NCBI GenBank assembly: GCA_014281115.1
Contig: JACONQ010000010.1
Span: forward strand, 1,612,001 to 1,676,000
Reading direction: 5' to 3'
From: Laburnicola sp. R22_1
Taxonomy: Eukaryota; Ascomycota; Dothideomycetes; Pleosporales; Didymosphaeriaceae
DNA length: 64,000 bases
Below the pieces are notes generated by a model, which searched no databases, was not told the DNA's origin, and worked only from the letters and a program-made list of their open reading frames with translations. The translations under genes and the position numbers were made by a program. Below are positions 33,061 to 44,871 of this stretch, piece by piece; position 1 is the stretch's first letter, and each line of letters starts with the position of its first letter.

Positions 33061-35862
33061 TTATTCGTGAGCGCCTACGAAGCGTGGGGGGAGGTCCAGT
33101 TCCCAAGAAGGCCTCTCTACGAGCACCACTTCGAGCGCTTGACCGTCCCCTCCAATGGGTACCATCCCTAGTATAGACCGATATTTGAATGTGTGCCACC
33201 AAGCCTCTGGCGCCCGCCTTGGTTGTTCTAGGGCCCCATCTCTTTCTACCACGCCTGTTTCCGGCCCCGCCTCCCCGTTTTCTCCCTCGGTTCGGCGAAG
33301 GCTAGCCAGAGCCCCTTGCTCATCGTCAGCTTCGTCGTCAGAATCAGCACCTGTCTGTGCACCGTGCAGATCGATCTGTGTGGCCCGATTTGACTCCTCG
33401 TCGGCGCTGTCGAATCTACGCATCTTCGTGACCGGTGCATCCTTCTCCGCGACCGCGTCACCTGCACCGCTGACGCCTTTCCTTGCGTTGTCCCGTTTGC
33501 GTTTCATCGATGCCTTTGATTCCACCTCATCAAGACCATTGGCCGAATCCGACGTGTCCACGAACTCGGGAATGGGAAGATCCTTGCTGAGATCAAACAT
33601 GAAAAGCCATCCTTCACCGTAAAGCCACAGGCGTTGCTGGTCTTGCATGTCCCAGATACAGCCTTTAGCTGGAGTCTTCAGTATGCGAAATTGGGCGGGG
33701 TAACTCGAAGGTGGGTTTCGTCTGCTCCATTCCGAAAGTCGCCCAGCTAAAACCTCAAAGAGATACAACTGCTGGTCAGCAGAGACAATTAGGAGACGGT
33801 GCTCCATATCAGCTATGTCATGCGAATGTGGATGCGGATTGTGTCTCGTGGGATGCACAGCAGGGTTGCCTCTAGGTTCTGGACGAGATGCTCCTTCTGG
33901 TACCGGTTTAAACGACAGCAGCGCAGGTGCCGCTCCGATGCGTGGGAATAGATGCGCTGATGGGTTACGTACCCACCGCTGACCGAGGAAGGTCACTCGC
34001 TCTTTAGAGAAATCCTCTTCTTCGGAGTCGTCATCATCAGCTGACGATTCATCCGATTCGTAGGCGTCGACCTCTGGTGCCGTCGGATCCTCGTGTCCTT
34101 CTGTGACCCATGTATCAATGTAGCCTGCTAAGTCCGCTACAGCGAGGACTGTCCCATCCGGAGAGAACTCGGCTTGTGATATGGACCTGTTGTACTGGCC
34201 GGAGGGACTGCTAAGTGGGCCAGAAGAAGTTTTGTCTCTTTCTAGTCGGTCGAGATGTAAAGTTTTATGCAGTACGCGCGGTCGATCCATAGGGTCCTCA
34301 GATCTGATGACGCGAGCCAAAAGCACCTCATTTCTAGGGGCGATAACAACCAGCCACTTTCCATCCGGCGCAAAACGTACGAGTCTTGCACCTGACTTTA
34401 AAGGCAGCTCAAGCTTTCTGACTCGAAGACCGGAGCCAGCCTCCACCTTTGTTTCAAGAAGTTGAAAAAGCTTGACTTCTCTGGCGGTTGCAACCGCTAG
34501 AAGCCCGCCATCTCGTGTGATAGCAACGGATGAGATATTCTCGTCTCCTTGCAAGGCCAAGCGTGCAACGACTTTGGGCTTCTCAGTACCATCGTCTTGG
34601 TTCTTGACCCGCCACAAACGGATTTCGCAATTCCACCAGCTGACCATGAGACGTGCCTCGGGAGCACTTACTAATGGAGGCGCATGCGGTAAAGCAGCAA
34701 GAGTTCGGCTATTTTCTTTGCCAAATTTTCGGATCGGAACAATGACGGGTTGAGTGTCAATCCCTACAAAGAAAGGGTATTAGCGCAATGGATGCAGTAT
34801 ACGAAAGACTTCCTTACCTCCAGAGACTGTGACACTGATGTTTGCCCCATCGTACGTAGCCATCGCCTTGACGTCGTGTTCATGGTACCGCTGATGAGAG
34901 ACGTTGCGCCATTTCCCGCCCTGATTGCCTACACCCGGCGCAAGTTTTTTGTTTGACGTATAGAAGCATGTCCGGCGGTCCATACCACCGCTAAATATCA
35001 TGCTACCATCGCGTGACACTGCCAGGTCAAGCAAGTCCGCCTCATGGCCTGATATGCGTTGAGTCTGGCTGTAGTTCTTGCCGTCGTAGATGCGGATATC
35101 GCCCGTGGAGTCGCCGGAGACAAAATTGCCGTTGGGGAGGCACTTGACTTTCCAGACCAGAGTTTCGCGGGGCCCTCCTGGACCTTGGTTGCCGAGCGAA
35201 ATGGTCCTGATCACATAACCGTTCCTTACATCGTAGACGCGTATAGTGCTGTCTGCAAATCCCGCAATTACAATTTTCCGATCCTTGAACGTGACGCTGA
35301 GCACGCGGGCTTTCTTCACCACGGATCGGGCCACAAACTTTTCGAACCTCAGTTCGTTGTCGGCAGTCGAGAGCAGCACCAGAGTGCCATCTGCGCATCC
35401 TGCAACGAGCTTTTGGGACACGTCCTCTTCTACAATCGAACCCTTCGCGGAAGGTTTCACCTTCGGCTGCGCTGCAAAACACCACACCTCGCTGTTGTTG
35501 CCGTCTGAGTGCCGGGCAGGCAAGCCTGTGGCAAGATCCCATTCTGTAACGCTGTTTGAGTATCCGATACTGAACAGACGCAGTCTCCCAGGTACCACCC
35601 TGCCCTTGGCATCTCTTTCATCTGGTTCTTGCGTCCATACTAGGCCTTCGACGCTCCGGTCCTTGCCACCGTAGAACACTCGCTCCTGCTGCCATGCGCC
35701 ATTTGCTGGGTTCCATATTTCGATGTTTCCATTTGCTCGTCCAAGTGCTAGCCTTAGGCCTTCGGGATCGGTCTTGCCATCGGTAGGTTCGGTGTGTGAG
35801 AACGCGAGCGCGTTGATGGCGGAGGGCGGGTAAGGCACGAAGCGCGATCGATGTATATCCAT
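33061..35862 (-). CDS. UTP4: UTP4, WD40 subunit of the t-UTP/UtpA complex
   Basis: Utp4 is part of the SSU processome subcomplex that binds nascent pre-rRNA and is needed for 18S rRNA production in the nucleolus. Two exons (35862-34818 and 34763-33061) flank a 54-nt intron and encode 915 residues. The N-terminus MDIHRSRFVPYPPSAINALAFSH is characteristic of Utp4/Cirhin. Two tandem WD40 propellers follow, with blades such as LRLALGRANGNIEIWNP, KIVIAGFADSTIRVYDVRNG and NFVSGDSTGDIRIYDGKNYS. The junction restores TVSGGIDTQPVIVP. Acidic spacers (YESDESSADDDDSEEEDF and DADDEADDEQ-like runs) lie in the second half, and a conserved tail (TFKYRSILGMVPIGG) precedes the C-terminus. Confidence 0.95.
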
Positions 35863-38800
35863 GGCGGGGGCAGGTGTAGAATTTCGTATGGATGTAAGAG
35901 AGGTTTAGCTCGGCGTAAGAGTAAGATGCCTGCGTTAGCACTCAATCGCAATGGCAGTCATGGCTTTGAAGTTGCGCCGTGAGAGTCGATCGAAATCTTG
36001 GCGCATATAATTTTTAGCGGATCCTCGGCAAATCGTTGTTCCGCCACCCGTGGACCCCCACGTGGGTCCAGGCGACCGGGGAGCATCATCTCAGTTCCTC
36101 TAATGAGCCCAACAATACCTAAGGTATCGAACATGAGGCATTTGATGAGTACGCACATGGACGGTCGCCTGATGTCTCCGTCGATGACCTCATGCCTACA
36201 CTTGGGTAGCATCTGTACTGGCCCGCAGACACCTAAAGTATGCCTTGACTCGGGGTACTTCAGCAAGTGTATCCTTCCTGAACCCCTAATGCACACGTAC
36301 GTGCTTTTCGACGAGGCAGCTTCAGACTAGCAAAATAATCAATGCATACGCGATTGAAGCATATCTAGGTATATCTGGCCTCCAAGGTTGCTACCTAAGG
36401 TACCTACCTAAGGCACGCTCCCACATGCATCAACCACAACTACCACCTGCTCGAACGCTCTTAGGAGAAGAATTTGAACTACGGGCAAACTAAGCCCAGC
36501 AATTTGCATATTTAACAATTACTATAACGAGGACGGCAATTTCCTTCCTGGAGAACCTCGCCAACTGAAGTTGCCAATCCTCAGCGAAAAGATTGCCTAA
36601 TTTCTGTATTGTGCGTTCTTCCATCTTGCTGCCTGCACGCCAGCCCACAGCTTCTCATGCTCTTGCGTACGGGGATCGATTGCAGCATCTACCAGGAGAG
36701 TGATGACGTCTAGAGTGGTTATCATATGGACTATGCTTTTTGGTGTTCCAGTGACAATGAAGTCGAAGTAGGCATTGATTTCCAGGGTCCATCCACCGTT
36801 GTGCCATAGATTCGATCACCCACGCGTCCACTCTCGTGTTGCCAACCAAGTAGTGTTAGGTGTACCTGAGGCAGAGAGTAGCTCGCAAACTTGCTCCTCG
36901 TATTAGTCTGCGAGCTCGGTATTCTCGTTGTCGTAGAAATTTGCAGTTGTCTACTTGCTCGTGTTTATTCTGCAAGAAACTTAATATTATCATAAAGGAA
37001 GATAGAAAGGGTTGGAATTGCACCATGAAGCGTAGCTTAACCCTTTCTACAACACGAACTAGTGCTTGAGACTGTATGGAACCGAAGGCTTCCGTCACCT
37101 TCCCCAACCCTTCTCTTTTTAAATGAGCATCGTATTATATTGCTTATGTTCTGACATATGACTTCCACCACCACGAAACGCGATTCAGCAACTTCCTGTT
37201 CATGTTGCCTCGCGGAGTTGCGAACTGGGAACTCCATCCCCTTCGGACGATGACTCGTGCACTTCCCCGGCGAAAAATCAATTCTCCAGATGTCATATAC
37301 AAATTACCGGCGATGGAGTTCCAAAATGGTCCTATGCATCGTCCTATGTGTTCACATATACAACTACCAGTGTCGATTTTACAACACCTCTCGCACCAAG
37401 CAGACCCTCTGTTGAGGCGCGCATCCCACCATGTCCCGCAGAAAGACTACCAACGGAACTCGGATTCCATCGTCGGATAAGCAGAGCGTGATATTGACAA
37501 TGAGCAGCGTACCTGCACCGACCGAACGCATGTCCAAGATGTCGACCTGCAAGTAGCATAGGTATTAAAGCCTCCAGTAGGATCAGCTCATGACCACAAG
37601 CGACATCCGGTTCATCTCCGCGTGGCCTTGGAACACGAAAGCACAATTTGGGTGCTGCTATATATACGTCGCTCCAGAACGCCGCAGAAGAGTCGAAGAT
37701 AGCCCGTCTACGACGAACTCTTTGCATATGGCTATCCATCTTTCCCGCTTACGTGCAGCGCCAGTGGATATACTGTCTAGCATAGCATGATGGCATTGGC
37801 ATGGTGGTACCATTGACACTCCAGCTGGAGGGCAATTCGAGAGCGCCAAGCAGCAAGAGTCGAACTAACATGTCCACGAAGATCTCGCACCCGAGGCGAT
37901 GCCCATAGCATTGCTCACTCTTCCATAATTGCGGCGGAGATCCTGGCCAATGGTGTGTTACCTGCAAAACGCTGAAAATACCCCGATTTCTGTTTGCTGT
38001 AAGATCATTCCACGCTGCCATCCGTCAAACTTTGACGTGCGAGATACCCACCAAAACATAGAACAAAATTCCAAGCCCTGTGGATGACAAGCCACTGCCG
38101 AAAGCCAGTCAAAAACCCGTATAAAGTGGATACGTAGCACGTAGCAATTTTTGGCAAGAAGACGGCCGAACTGAAGATCAACGAGTCTAAACCCATCGAT
38201 CCGATAGTAACAAAAAGCTCAAGTGCATGTCTAACCCAAAATACCTAGTCAGTAAATTCATCAAAGCGAGGCGACAAGTGCTCTAAGCCCTAGGACAGTC
38301 TCGTCGAGTTGAAACGCCACGCATCTGTGGCGAGAATGATTGCCTGTTCAACGACAGTTACCAAAACACCGTCAGTCTGTTGGTGTAGTCAAATGTTCTG
38401 GGCTAAGCCCTGGAGAGCAGTTGGAGGCGGGGACTACAGTCTACCATGGCGGTCTCTGTGGGCCAAATACTGCTCCTGGTAGGAATACTTGCTGCAGCAT
38501 CGAGATGTGCAGTAGTACGTAGACACAATCCGCGGGCATTATTAGACATACTGTGGGTGAGTTGCTCCGAGATACGATGCGAACAGTAGCTTTTGGGAAT
38601 ACTGTGTCCTGGTACTGTGCGCCATGCCCATGTGGTTGGAAGGCGATCCGATCTGGCTTAATGGAACTCGTCGTTCTCTATAGATATAGAATCGTTGAAT
38701 GTACTGATTTACGAGCTCTACAGTTGTCCGGATACGTCAACACTGTCGTCGAGTTTATTGATGAGGGCCGAGGCGATAGGCTCGGGTAATTCTTAATCCG

Positions 38801-40458
38801 CCCGACGGACGTCACCTACCCACAATTTCCCAACCTCCTGATGTCAACCACACAGCCCTTCTTTCATCAACCTCAACCATCACCCTGCTTGTGCTCATAC
38901 GTTGTCAGGTATTAGTCTCATCTCGAATTGACCTGTACTGCTCTTTAGCACACGTAGCAGCCGGCCTGCACCCTCGAGAAATGCCCTTCGGCTCGATGAC
39001 CCCTAGGCCCCTACAAAGCCCATCCGATTCGTCAGTAACGTCGTCGGGACTGCCAAGCCATCTCACAATGGTTCTGAATTGAGAATCGGCGCATGCTGGA
39101 TCACGCTGGGAGTCGGATATCGTGCTGGGTCCTCCAGACGGGTGCATAGAAGGGGAATGACTACAATGGGGAATAGAACATCTGGCTACAGCATGCATCG
39201 GAGATTCTGTTGTTATCAATACCGCGGAGGCAGTGGTTTCCTCGCTGATCCTGCATGCACGGTTGAAGCCAGCGCAAAAGATGTAGAACGTGCTGCAGCC
39301 CTGAGGTAGGTGGAATAGCGAGTAATTCCTCGTCTCTGTTGCCGTGCCAATGGTTAGTCTCTATTGAAACACATCTTATCGGATGGCCCTAAGATAAGCC
39401 GAGCAGTAGCTGGCGATCTCGGTCATGTAGTGTCGTGTGTGAGACAAATAATGACGGAAGTCGAAAGTGCCGTTGTGAGGGAAGAAAGCCCACCATCGGG
39501 AGACCATAACATTCTAAGATTTGAGGCTGGAACTAGTGTCCAGCGCAAAGTTTCGGCCTCGGACTAGATGTCACAGAACCGTGATGGAAACGGATGTCGG
39601 CTAGCTTTCCCATGGCTGCTGATGCCGCCGTTGTGGGGGGTTTCGATATTGGCTCGGGCCAGATTATCAGCATGTCTCCGCTCAGGAGCATGACTAGGTA
39701 GCAACGCGCGCGAGAAAAGCGCGTCCTGTCCACGCATCTGGGCTGGGATGCGCGTTGGGCAGATGTTTTAAAGGATCCATTCTCGGACCGTGGTGGGTCG
39801 ACGGGCGCTCTGACATTCAGGAGCCCGCAGCACCTGCTCCGAAATCGACACGAGTATCGTCTGTGACATGCGCATGCAGTCAGATGTCTCTCCCCTTACA
39901 AGGCATATCTTGATTGAGAAGTAAAGGTTGCACGTCAAAACGCCCCGTCATCAGACGTGGTGCCATTTGAGGTGCATCCGGCGGCGATGATGTGCCGTCA
40001 AGTTTGCTTGCGGCTGTGAGGATTATATGCATGCTGTGCTACAAAGGTAGGTAGCGCCACGCAGACTCCAGAGTAAGCGACGTGAGAGCCCTCTGCTGCG
40101 AGTCGCCGGTGTGACGAATCCACTTTTGCCTCGCTACCCGCCGTTGCTCTGGAGAACACAAATTGACCTCCGTCACACCGACAAGCAGATATTGTCCCAG
40201 GCCCCGCACGACATTGAAAACTCTGAACGAAAACGCAGCAAGTAAGGAAAGGCCGCATAGTGGGTCCACAGCACACGAGACAATTCTCCTGGGGCTTGCA
40301 GTAGGAGCCTGCGCACGGAGGCGGGATGGGTAAGAATTAGTCGCGAAGTCGCGAAGTCGCGTGCTCTCCAGGCGCGGGCGCGGTCGCGGTCGCGGTCGCG
40401 AATGTGACATAATCGGAGATGTCGCAAGTGGGTGGCGTAGAAACGAGCTGTACATGTA
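35863..40458. other. 4.6-kb gene-free region
   Basis: No frame longer than ~130 codons and no domain motif is visible. Palindromic TACCTAAGGTA-like motifs cluster at 36110-36420. The region borders an intact Tc1/mariner element and may hold decayed repeats I cannot recognise by eye. Confidence 0.45.
40339..40400. repeat. GC-rich short tandem repeats
   Basis: An 8-bp unit (AGTCGCGA) is repeated nearly three times at 40339-40361. After a short spacer, a 6-bp unit (CGCGGT) is repeated about 3.5 times at 40379-40400. The left end of the Tc1 element lies ~60 bp away. Confidence 0.8.
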
Positions 40459-40505
40459 CTATGGCATCAGGCATAAGTAGTGTACATGGTCCGCGCACTG
40501 CAGGG
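40459..40505. repeat. Left terminal inverted repeat of Tc1 element
   Basis: These 47 bp match the reverse complement of 41756-41802 exactly. The two arms diverge at the next base. Confidence 0.97.
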
Positions 40506-40566
40506 ATGTAACTTGGCAGGAGTCAGATAACGTAAGCCCGGTATTGTCTTGTTTTGTATAGAGTTT

Positions 40567-41661
40567 CTAGTACATTGTATGACCGCCTTGGGCGTCTAGG
40601 ACTGCCTGGCACCTGGCCGGCATACTGTCGATGAGCCCCCTCAGATCCTGTACTGTAATTGAGTCCCACGCTTCCCGTACAATCTGTCGTAGAGCGTCAT
40701 ACGTAGGCTGTCTCCCACCTTCTTGATCAGGGTAATTCAGCTGTATATAGTCCTTCATCTTGTTCCAAACAGCCTCAATTGGGTTGAGGTCTGGCGAGTA
40801 GGGTGGCCAGTAGATGGGAGAGATGCCTCTCTCAAGAAGCTCATTGCGAGTATACGCAGCAGAGTGCCCTGGCGCCCCATCCTGCATGAATTTTAAAGTA
40901 GGATTCATACGTAACCAGCCATCAACGATGGGCACAATGCGCTCACAGTAGCTCTCCTTATTAATACTCTTCCACTCCTTCTCCCAGAACAGGCAAGGAC
41001 CCTTTGTAGAGCCTGAGAAGCAGCCCCAGAACATCCACCCAGCCTTCCTACGTACCTTTTCAACTATACAGGTATCATCAAGCTCCTCTCCAGGTCTCCT
41101 AGTAACCCAGACTTTGTTGTGCCTGCCGCCAGTGACCCAGGTTTCGTCACTCCAGAGGATGCTCCACCATTGCTCAGAGCTCCAGCAGAGGTGCTCCTCC
41201 GCCCACGCGACTCTAATCTGCCGATTTCTCTCAGTAAGAGGAGGCTTTGCACGGGCGACTCGACGTGTGTACCCTCTGCTGCGTAGAGCAGTCCGTATAG
41301 CGTATTGTGTGACTTCCCACTCCGCAAAAGGTCCCTCTGCAAGAGCCTGATAGCTCATCTGCCTGGCTGTACGCGAGGATTTGATATAGGCCTCAAGCTC
41401 ATCAACTTGGGCATCAGTGAGCTTGCGAGGGCGACCGGAGCGTTTCTTCGGCGTGACGCGGTTACTAGCGATTGCGTAGGCAACTTGTCTGCGTGAGAAA
41501 CCCAACAAGTTGGCAATAAAAGTCTGTGTATGACCTGCTAGGTGCAGGGTCTGCACCTGTAGACGCTCGTCGCGCGAGAGGTATCGATGGCGAGGTGGAG
41601 TTGATGGTGTTGACATTGTGTGGATGGGGAGAGGATGATGCGAGGGTGGCAGCGACGACAA
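40567..41661 (-). CDS. Tc1-family DD34E transposase
   Basis: The enzyme cuts and pastes its element at TA sites. The frame encodes 364 residues; a second in-frame Met (41616, MSTPSTPPRHRYLSRDERL) is a likely alternative start. The N-terminal paired-type DNA-binding region holds two HTH motifs (LHLAGHTQTFIANLLGFSRR, then RKLTDAQVDELEAYI), joined by a GRPRK-type hook (KKRSGRPRK). The catalytic triad is complete: first Asp in ILWSDETWV, second in FMQDGAPGHSA, Glu in DLNPIEAVW. The spacing between the last two is 34 residues, the DD34E class. It ends QAVLDAQGGHTMY, 108 bp inside the left end of the element. Confidence 0.97.
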   Translation of the reverse strand: MSSLPPSHHPLPIHTMSTPSTPPRHRYLSRDERLQVQTLHLAGHTQTFIANLLGFSRRQVAYAIASNRVTPKKRSGRPRKLTDAQVDELEAYIKSSRTARQMSYQALAEGPFAEWEVTQYAIRTALRSRGYTRRVARAKPPLTERNRQIRVAWAEEHLCWSSEQWWSILWSDETWVTGGRHNKVWVTRRPGEELDDTCIVEKVRRKAGWMFWGCFSGSTKGPCLFWEKEWKSINKESYCERIVPIVDGWLRMNPTLKFMQDGAPGHSAAYTRNELLERGISPIYWPPYSPDLNPIEAVWNKMKDYIQLNYPDQEGGRQPTYDALRQIVREAWDSITVQDLRGLIDSMPARCQAVLDAQGGHTMY

Positions 41662-41755
41662 AGGTACACGTGTTTTGGTACAAAACTATAGGTAATTAGA
41701 TGTATTTTTGTCAGTAGAGAGGCTATGAGTCATCGCGTGATCATCTTGGCAGTGC

Positions 41756-41802
41756 CCCTGCAGTGCGCGGACCATGTACACTACTTATGCCTGATGCCAT
41801 AG
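41756..41802. repeat. Right terminal inverted repeat of Tc1 element
   Basis: This is the partner of 40459-40505 and is identical over 47 bp when reverse-complemented. It is followed directly by the TA duplication. Confidence 0.97.
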
Positions 41803-44800
41803 TAGTGCCGGCTAGCTGCGTCAGGTACGGTATGGAAGCAGCTTCTATTGATGCCAGCGAGAAGGAGGCTTGATGCGCTAAAGGCTACCGCGTGGCCGAC
41901 GCCGAATCAGAGCCTCCTAGATGCAGAACTGCGAGACCAAAAGCTGGCTCGGTGCATGCAGTTGATCATAGACACGGCCTAGCTGAGAGGCTCTTGTTAG
42001 TCCATACATCTCCCCTTGCACTAGATGAGGACGGCGCTGTCACATTGCGTGGAGCAGCTGTGCATGCGGCGAAACTACGCCGTGGAAATATTCTGAACGC
42101 AGGCCAACCCCGCAATTAGCGAGCAAGGGAGCCGTCGTTCTGGAAACCGCACAATGGTTGCGGTGCAACTTGCAAATCGAGACAGCCCATGCTCACGGAG
42201 CGACATTTGCAATTTTCGACGCGTGCCGACATATGAGAATGCCATGCGAGATATAGCGTGGCGGCTGGTCAGCATCGAGGCAAAAAGAAATATGAAATCC
42301 GGGCACGGAATCAGATGTCAAGGGTGTTTCTTGGTCTTTCTTGCCGGCCGCAAGGAGAGTATTACCCCGACTGTGGCTCGGTAGCGAACAGGTTTCTTAT
42401 ATAGTAACAGCTCTATGCAGGCGCGGCGTGCGCAATGAGCAGGGCCTTTCAGCCCAGCCGCGGGATACGGAGAGACGCGCTGCCTTGCGCCGCAACGAAA
42501 AGGAGCAGGAGCAGGGCATCGGCGAGCCACCAAATTGAATGGTCGCGCGTCTGTCCGTCGGCACGCGGTTTGGCGAAGGAGCACGCCAGCCTGCCAGGGC
42601 ACCCCGTCAGCAGCGACGGCGGCACTGCCGGAAGCAGATGTTTCGAATCGAATCGCGTCCGCTGTGCGTGTACGTAGCTTGCAGCAGCTGCAGCTGCATG
42701 TTGGCTTCCGCCTTGGGCTGACCGGAAAGCCCACTTGGCCTGCTGCCAGCGCCAGAGCCTGGCCGTGGTGCTGTATCTCGCTGGAGCGACGCAGCGGGTG
42801 CAGGCGATACGGCAGCCTCTGTGGCCGGCGGTGCGACGGACGGGCGGCGCGGGAGTGCCAGACGCAGCCAGCGTGGTAGTGGTGGTGAGCCAGCTGGACA
42901 GCCGACGCGTGCGTTCCTGGCCAACTGCACCCACCAGACCCCCCAGCAGGGCCGCCATGACGGGGTGCTTGGGGTGCGCAGCAGCCGTCGATTGGGTGCC
43001 ATGGCCTAGTGCGCCGCCCCATCTCAAACCCAGCCTTGGCCCGCTCAACTCCTCATCCTCTCACCTCGCGCACTCCCGCCTTTTTCTCTCCATCCGCCTT
43101 TTCCCTACGGTCGGAGCATTGAGTCTTAGATCTGATGGAGTGCTGAGTGTTTCACCTGCCTCTTTCCTATAACTCTGCCACCTGCTCCTCGGTTCCCCCC
43201 AAGCCGGCCGTTCTCTCTCCCCATAGGACACTCGAAGCGTACAGCCCTCTGTGCCTTCCACCGCTGTTCTCCTCTTCCTCCCGCCCCTGTGACGCTGAGC
43301 TACACGAGTCGTTGCACTCGCCGTACTCGCGTCTGTCCTGCCCGGCGCCCCCAGACTCGACTCTCCGACAGCCTCGTGCCTCGAGAAGCGGTTCAGACTG
43401 TACAATCTGCTGTGTTGTATAAGGTAGGTTTGTCTTTCTCTTTCCCACGTCTGCACCTCGATGCCCACCTTGGACCTTGGACCACGGATGCCCCGCCTTG
43501 CAGTGTGCCGCTCGCCCGCCGTTTGCTCGCTCACGGCCCCTTTTCCCATTCCGGGCGACACAGGAGGAAGCCACGATACTCGAGCGTAGGGGAAGCACGA
43601 CCTGCAATGGAATCGATGGCAGAAGCGAGCGGACGGTGGAGAGGAAAAAGCGAGCTTGGAATATTGGGGTTGGGTGCGAGGGCGAGTTGAAAATGCATTT
43701 CGAGGGAGGCTGCATGCCGGACGCAGATTGCGCACTCGCCCTCTTCGAGACGTGTCTTGCCGTTCCGTGACCGTCTGCACGATCCGACTCTACGCGCTCC
43801 GACCACGACAGTCACCTGCAGCCCACTCAACCCTTCCGCCTGCCTGCGCCTCACGACACCCGTTTGCTTCTCCGCCCGGACCTCTTAACACATGACGTAG
43901 TTACGACTACAGTGAAGACTATTGTGCCCTCGTCTGCCCCGCTTGGCGTGTTCCGTCACGTCGAGTCTCGCTCTCGCTACCCAGGGAGTTGTCTCGCATA
44001 CTTTGGCGACTCTCTAATCTCCCAGCCGATCAGAAGACGCAACCCCATTCCGTCAATTTCCCGCGACCACGTCTCGCCTGGCATTGGCTGCGTTCCTCTC
44101 TCCTCGGGATATCCATCGACTGCCCGGGTACTTGACATCCCGTCATTGAGAAACCCTGGCTACATAGATGCTAACTGGCAGTCTGCGCAGTTCTGTACCC
44201 TACCGAAATCACGAGCAACTGTACCCTGCCATACTCCGACCCTTCGACCAAAGGGCGGTTCTCAGCGTATGTATAGTCAGTCCAGCACCACCTCTCGCCC
44301 AAGCTAACTCGTCCTTGCGTAGACCCGTGATTGCCAGATCTGGAATCCGCGCATTCCCCGCTGTCTTGGCGATCTACTAACTCTACGACCAACCGGCGGA
44401 CTCGTTAACTCGTGTTCTGCCCCATACGAGCTCTCCCTGCGGTGCTCGCCACAATAGAAGTCGCAATCCATTCCTGACCTGCTCTGGATGCAACTAGCAA
44501 GGGACTCGATCTCTCCGACTTCTCAGTCTTCCTCCTTTCGGTTTTCCGGTATCTGTCTTTCCACGTAATTATCTAATTCTCAAGGTATGAGATTTTCCCT
44601 GCAACCTTGATTACTAGACACACTAGAGTGCTAACGGCATGGCGTTCCAGCTTCTATTATAACGATTCCCCGCCTCTCAATACTCCGGGGTCTTCCAAAA
44701 TAATCCAACTAATTCCAGTCTTTTCAACTTTCGCCTTCGAGGCTGCCGCTCTCTAATACAGCTCCGACTTGAGCCCCACTTCGTGCACACCGAATATAAT

Positions 44801-44871
44801 CTTCGGCCAAACATATCGTCTATCCAGGAGACCTGACGTCCACTCGTTCGAAACCAACCGCCTCAATCACC
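41803..44871. other. 3-kb gene-free region upstream of cyclin
   Basis: The first ~1.3 kb is GC-rich with open frames in every reading frame and no domain. From ~43.0 kb to 44.87 kb the plus strand is pyrimidine-rich (CCT/TCT/CTCTC runs), as in long fungal leaders, suggesting a long promoter and 5' UTR for the cyclin. The 239-codon minus-strand frame at 43061-43780 is one of three overlapping frames and is not convincing. Confidence 0.45.

Larger units (their letters stand above)
40459..41802 (-). mobile_element. Intact Tc1/mariner DNA transposon, 1,344 bp
   Basis: Both ends read CTATGGCATCAGGCATAAGT inward and stay identical for 47 bp. Each end is flanked by TA (40457-40458 and 41803-41804), the expected Tc1/mariner target duplication. 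One uninterrupted transposase gene fills the element on the minus strand. No stop, frameshift or nested insertion is visible, so the copy could be young and possibly active. It sits in gene-free DNA. Confidence 0.97.

Noticed and set aside
42318..43048. Several long overlapping frames on both strands
   Set aside because: This is what high GC content produces when stops are rare; residues are Arg/Ala/Pro-rich in all frames.
43061..43780. 239-codon minus-strand frame upstream of the cyclin
   Set aside because: Other frames on both strands are open over the same GC-rich DNA, and none has a domain or splice support.
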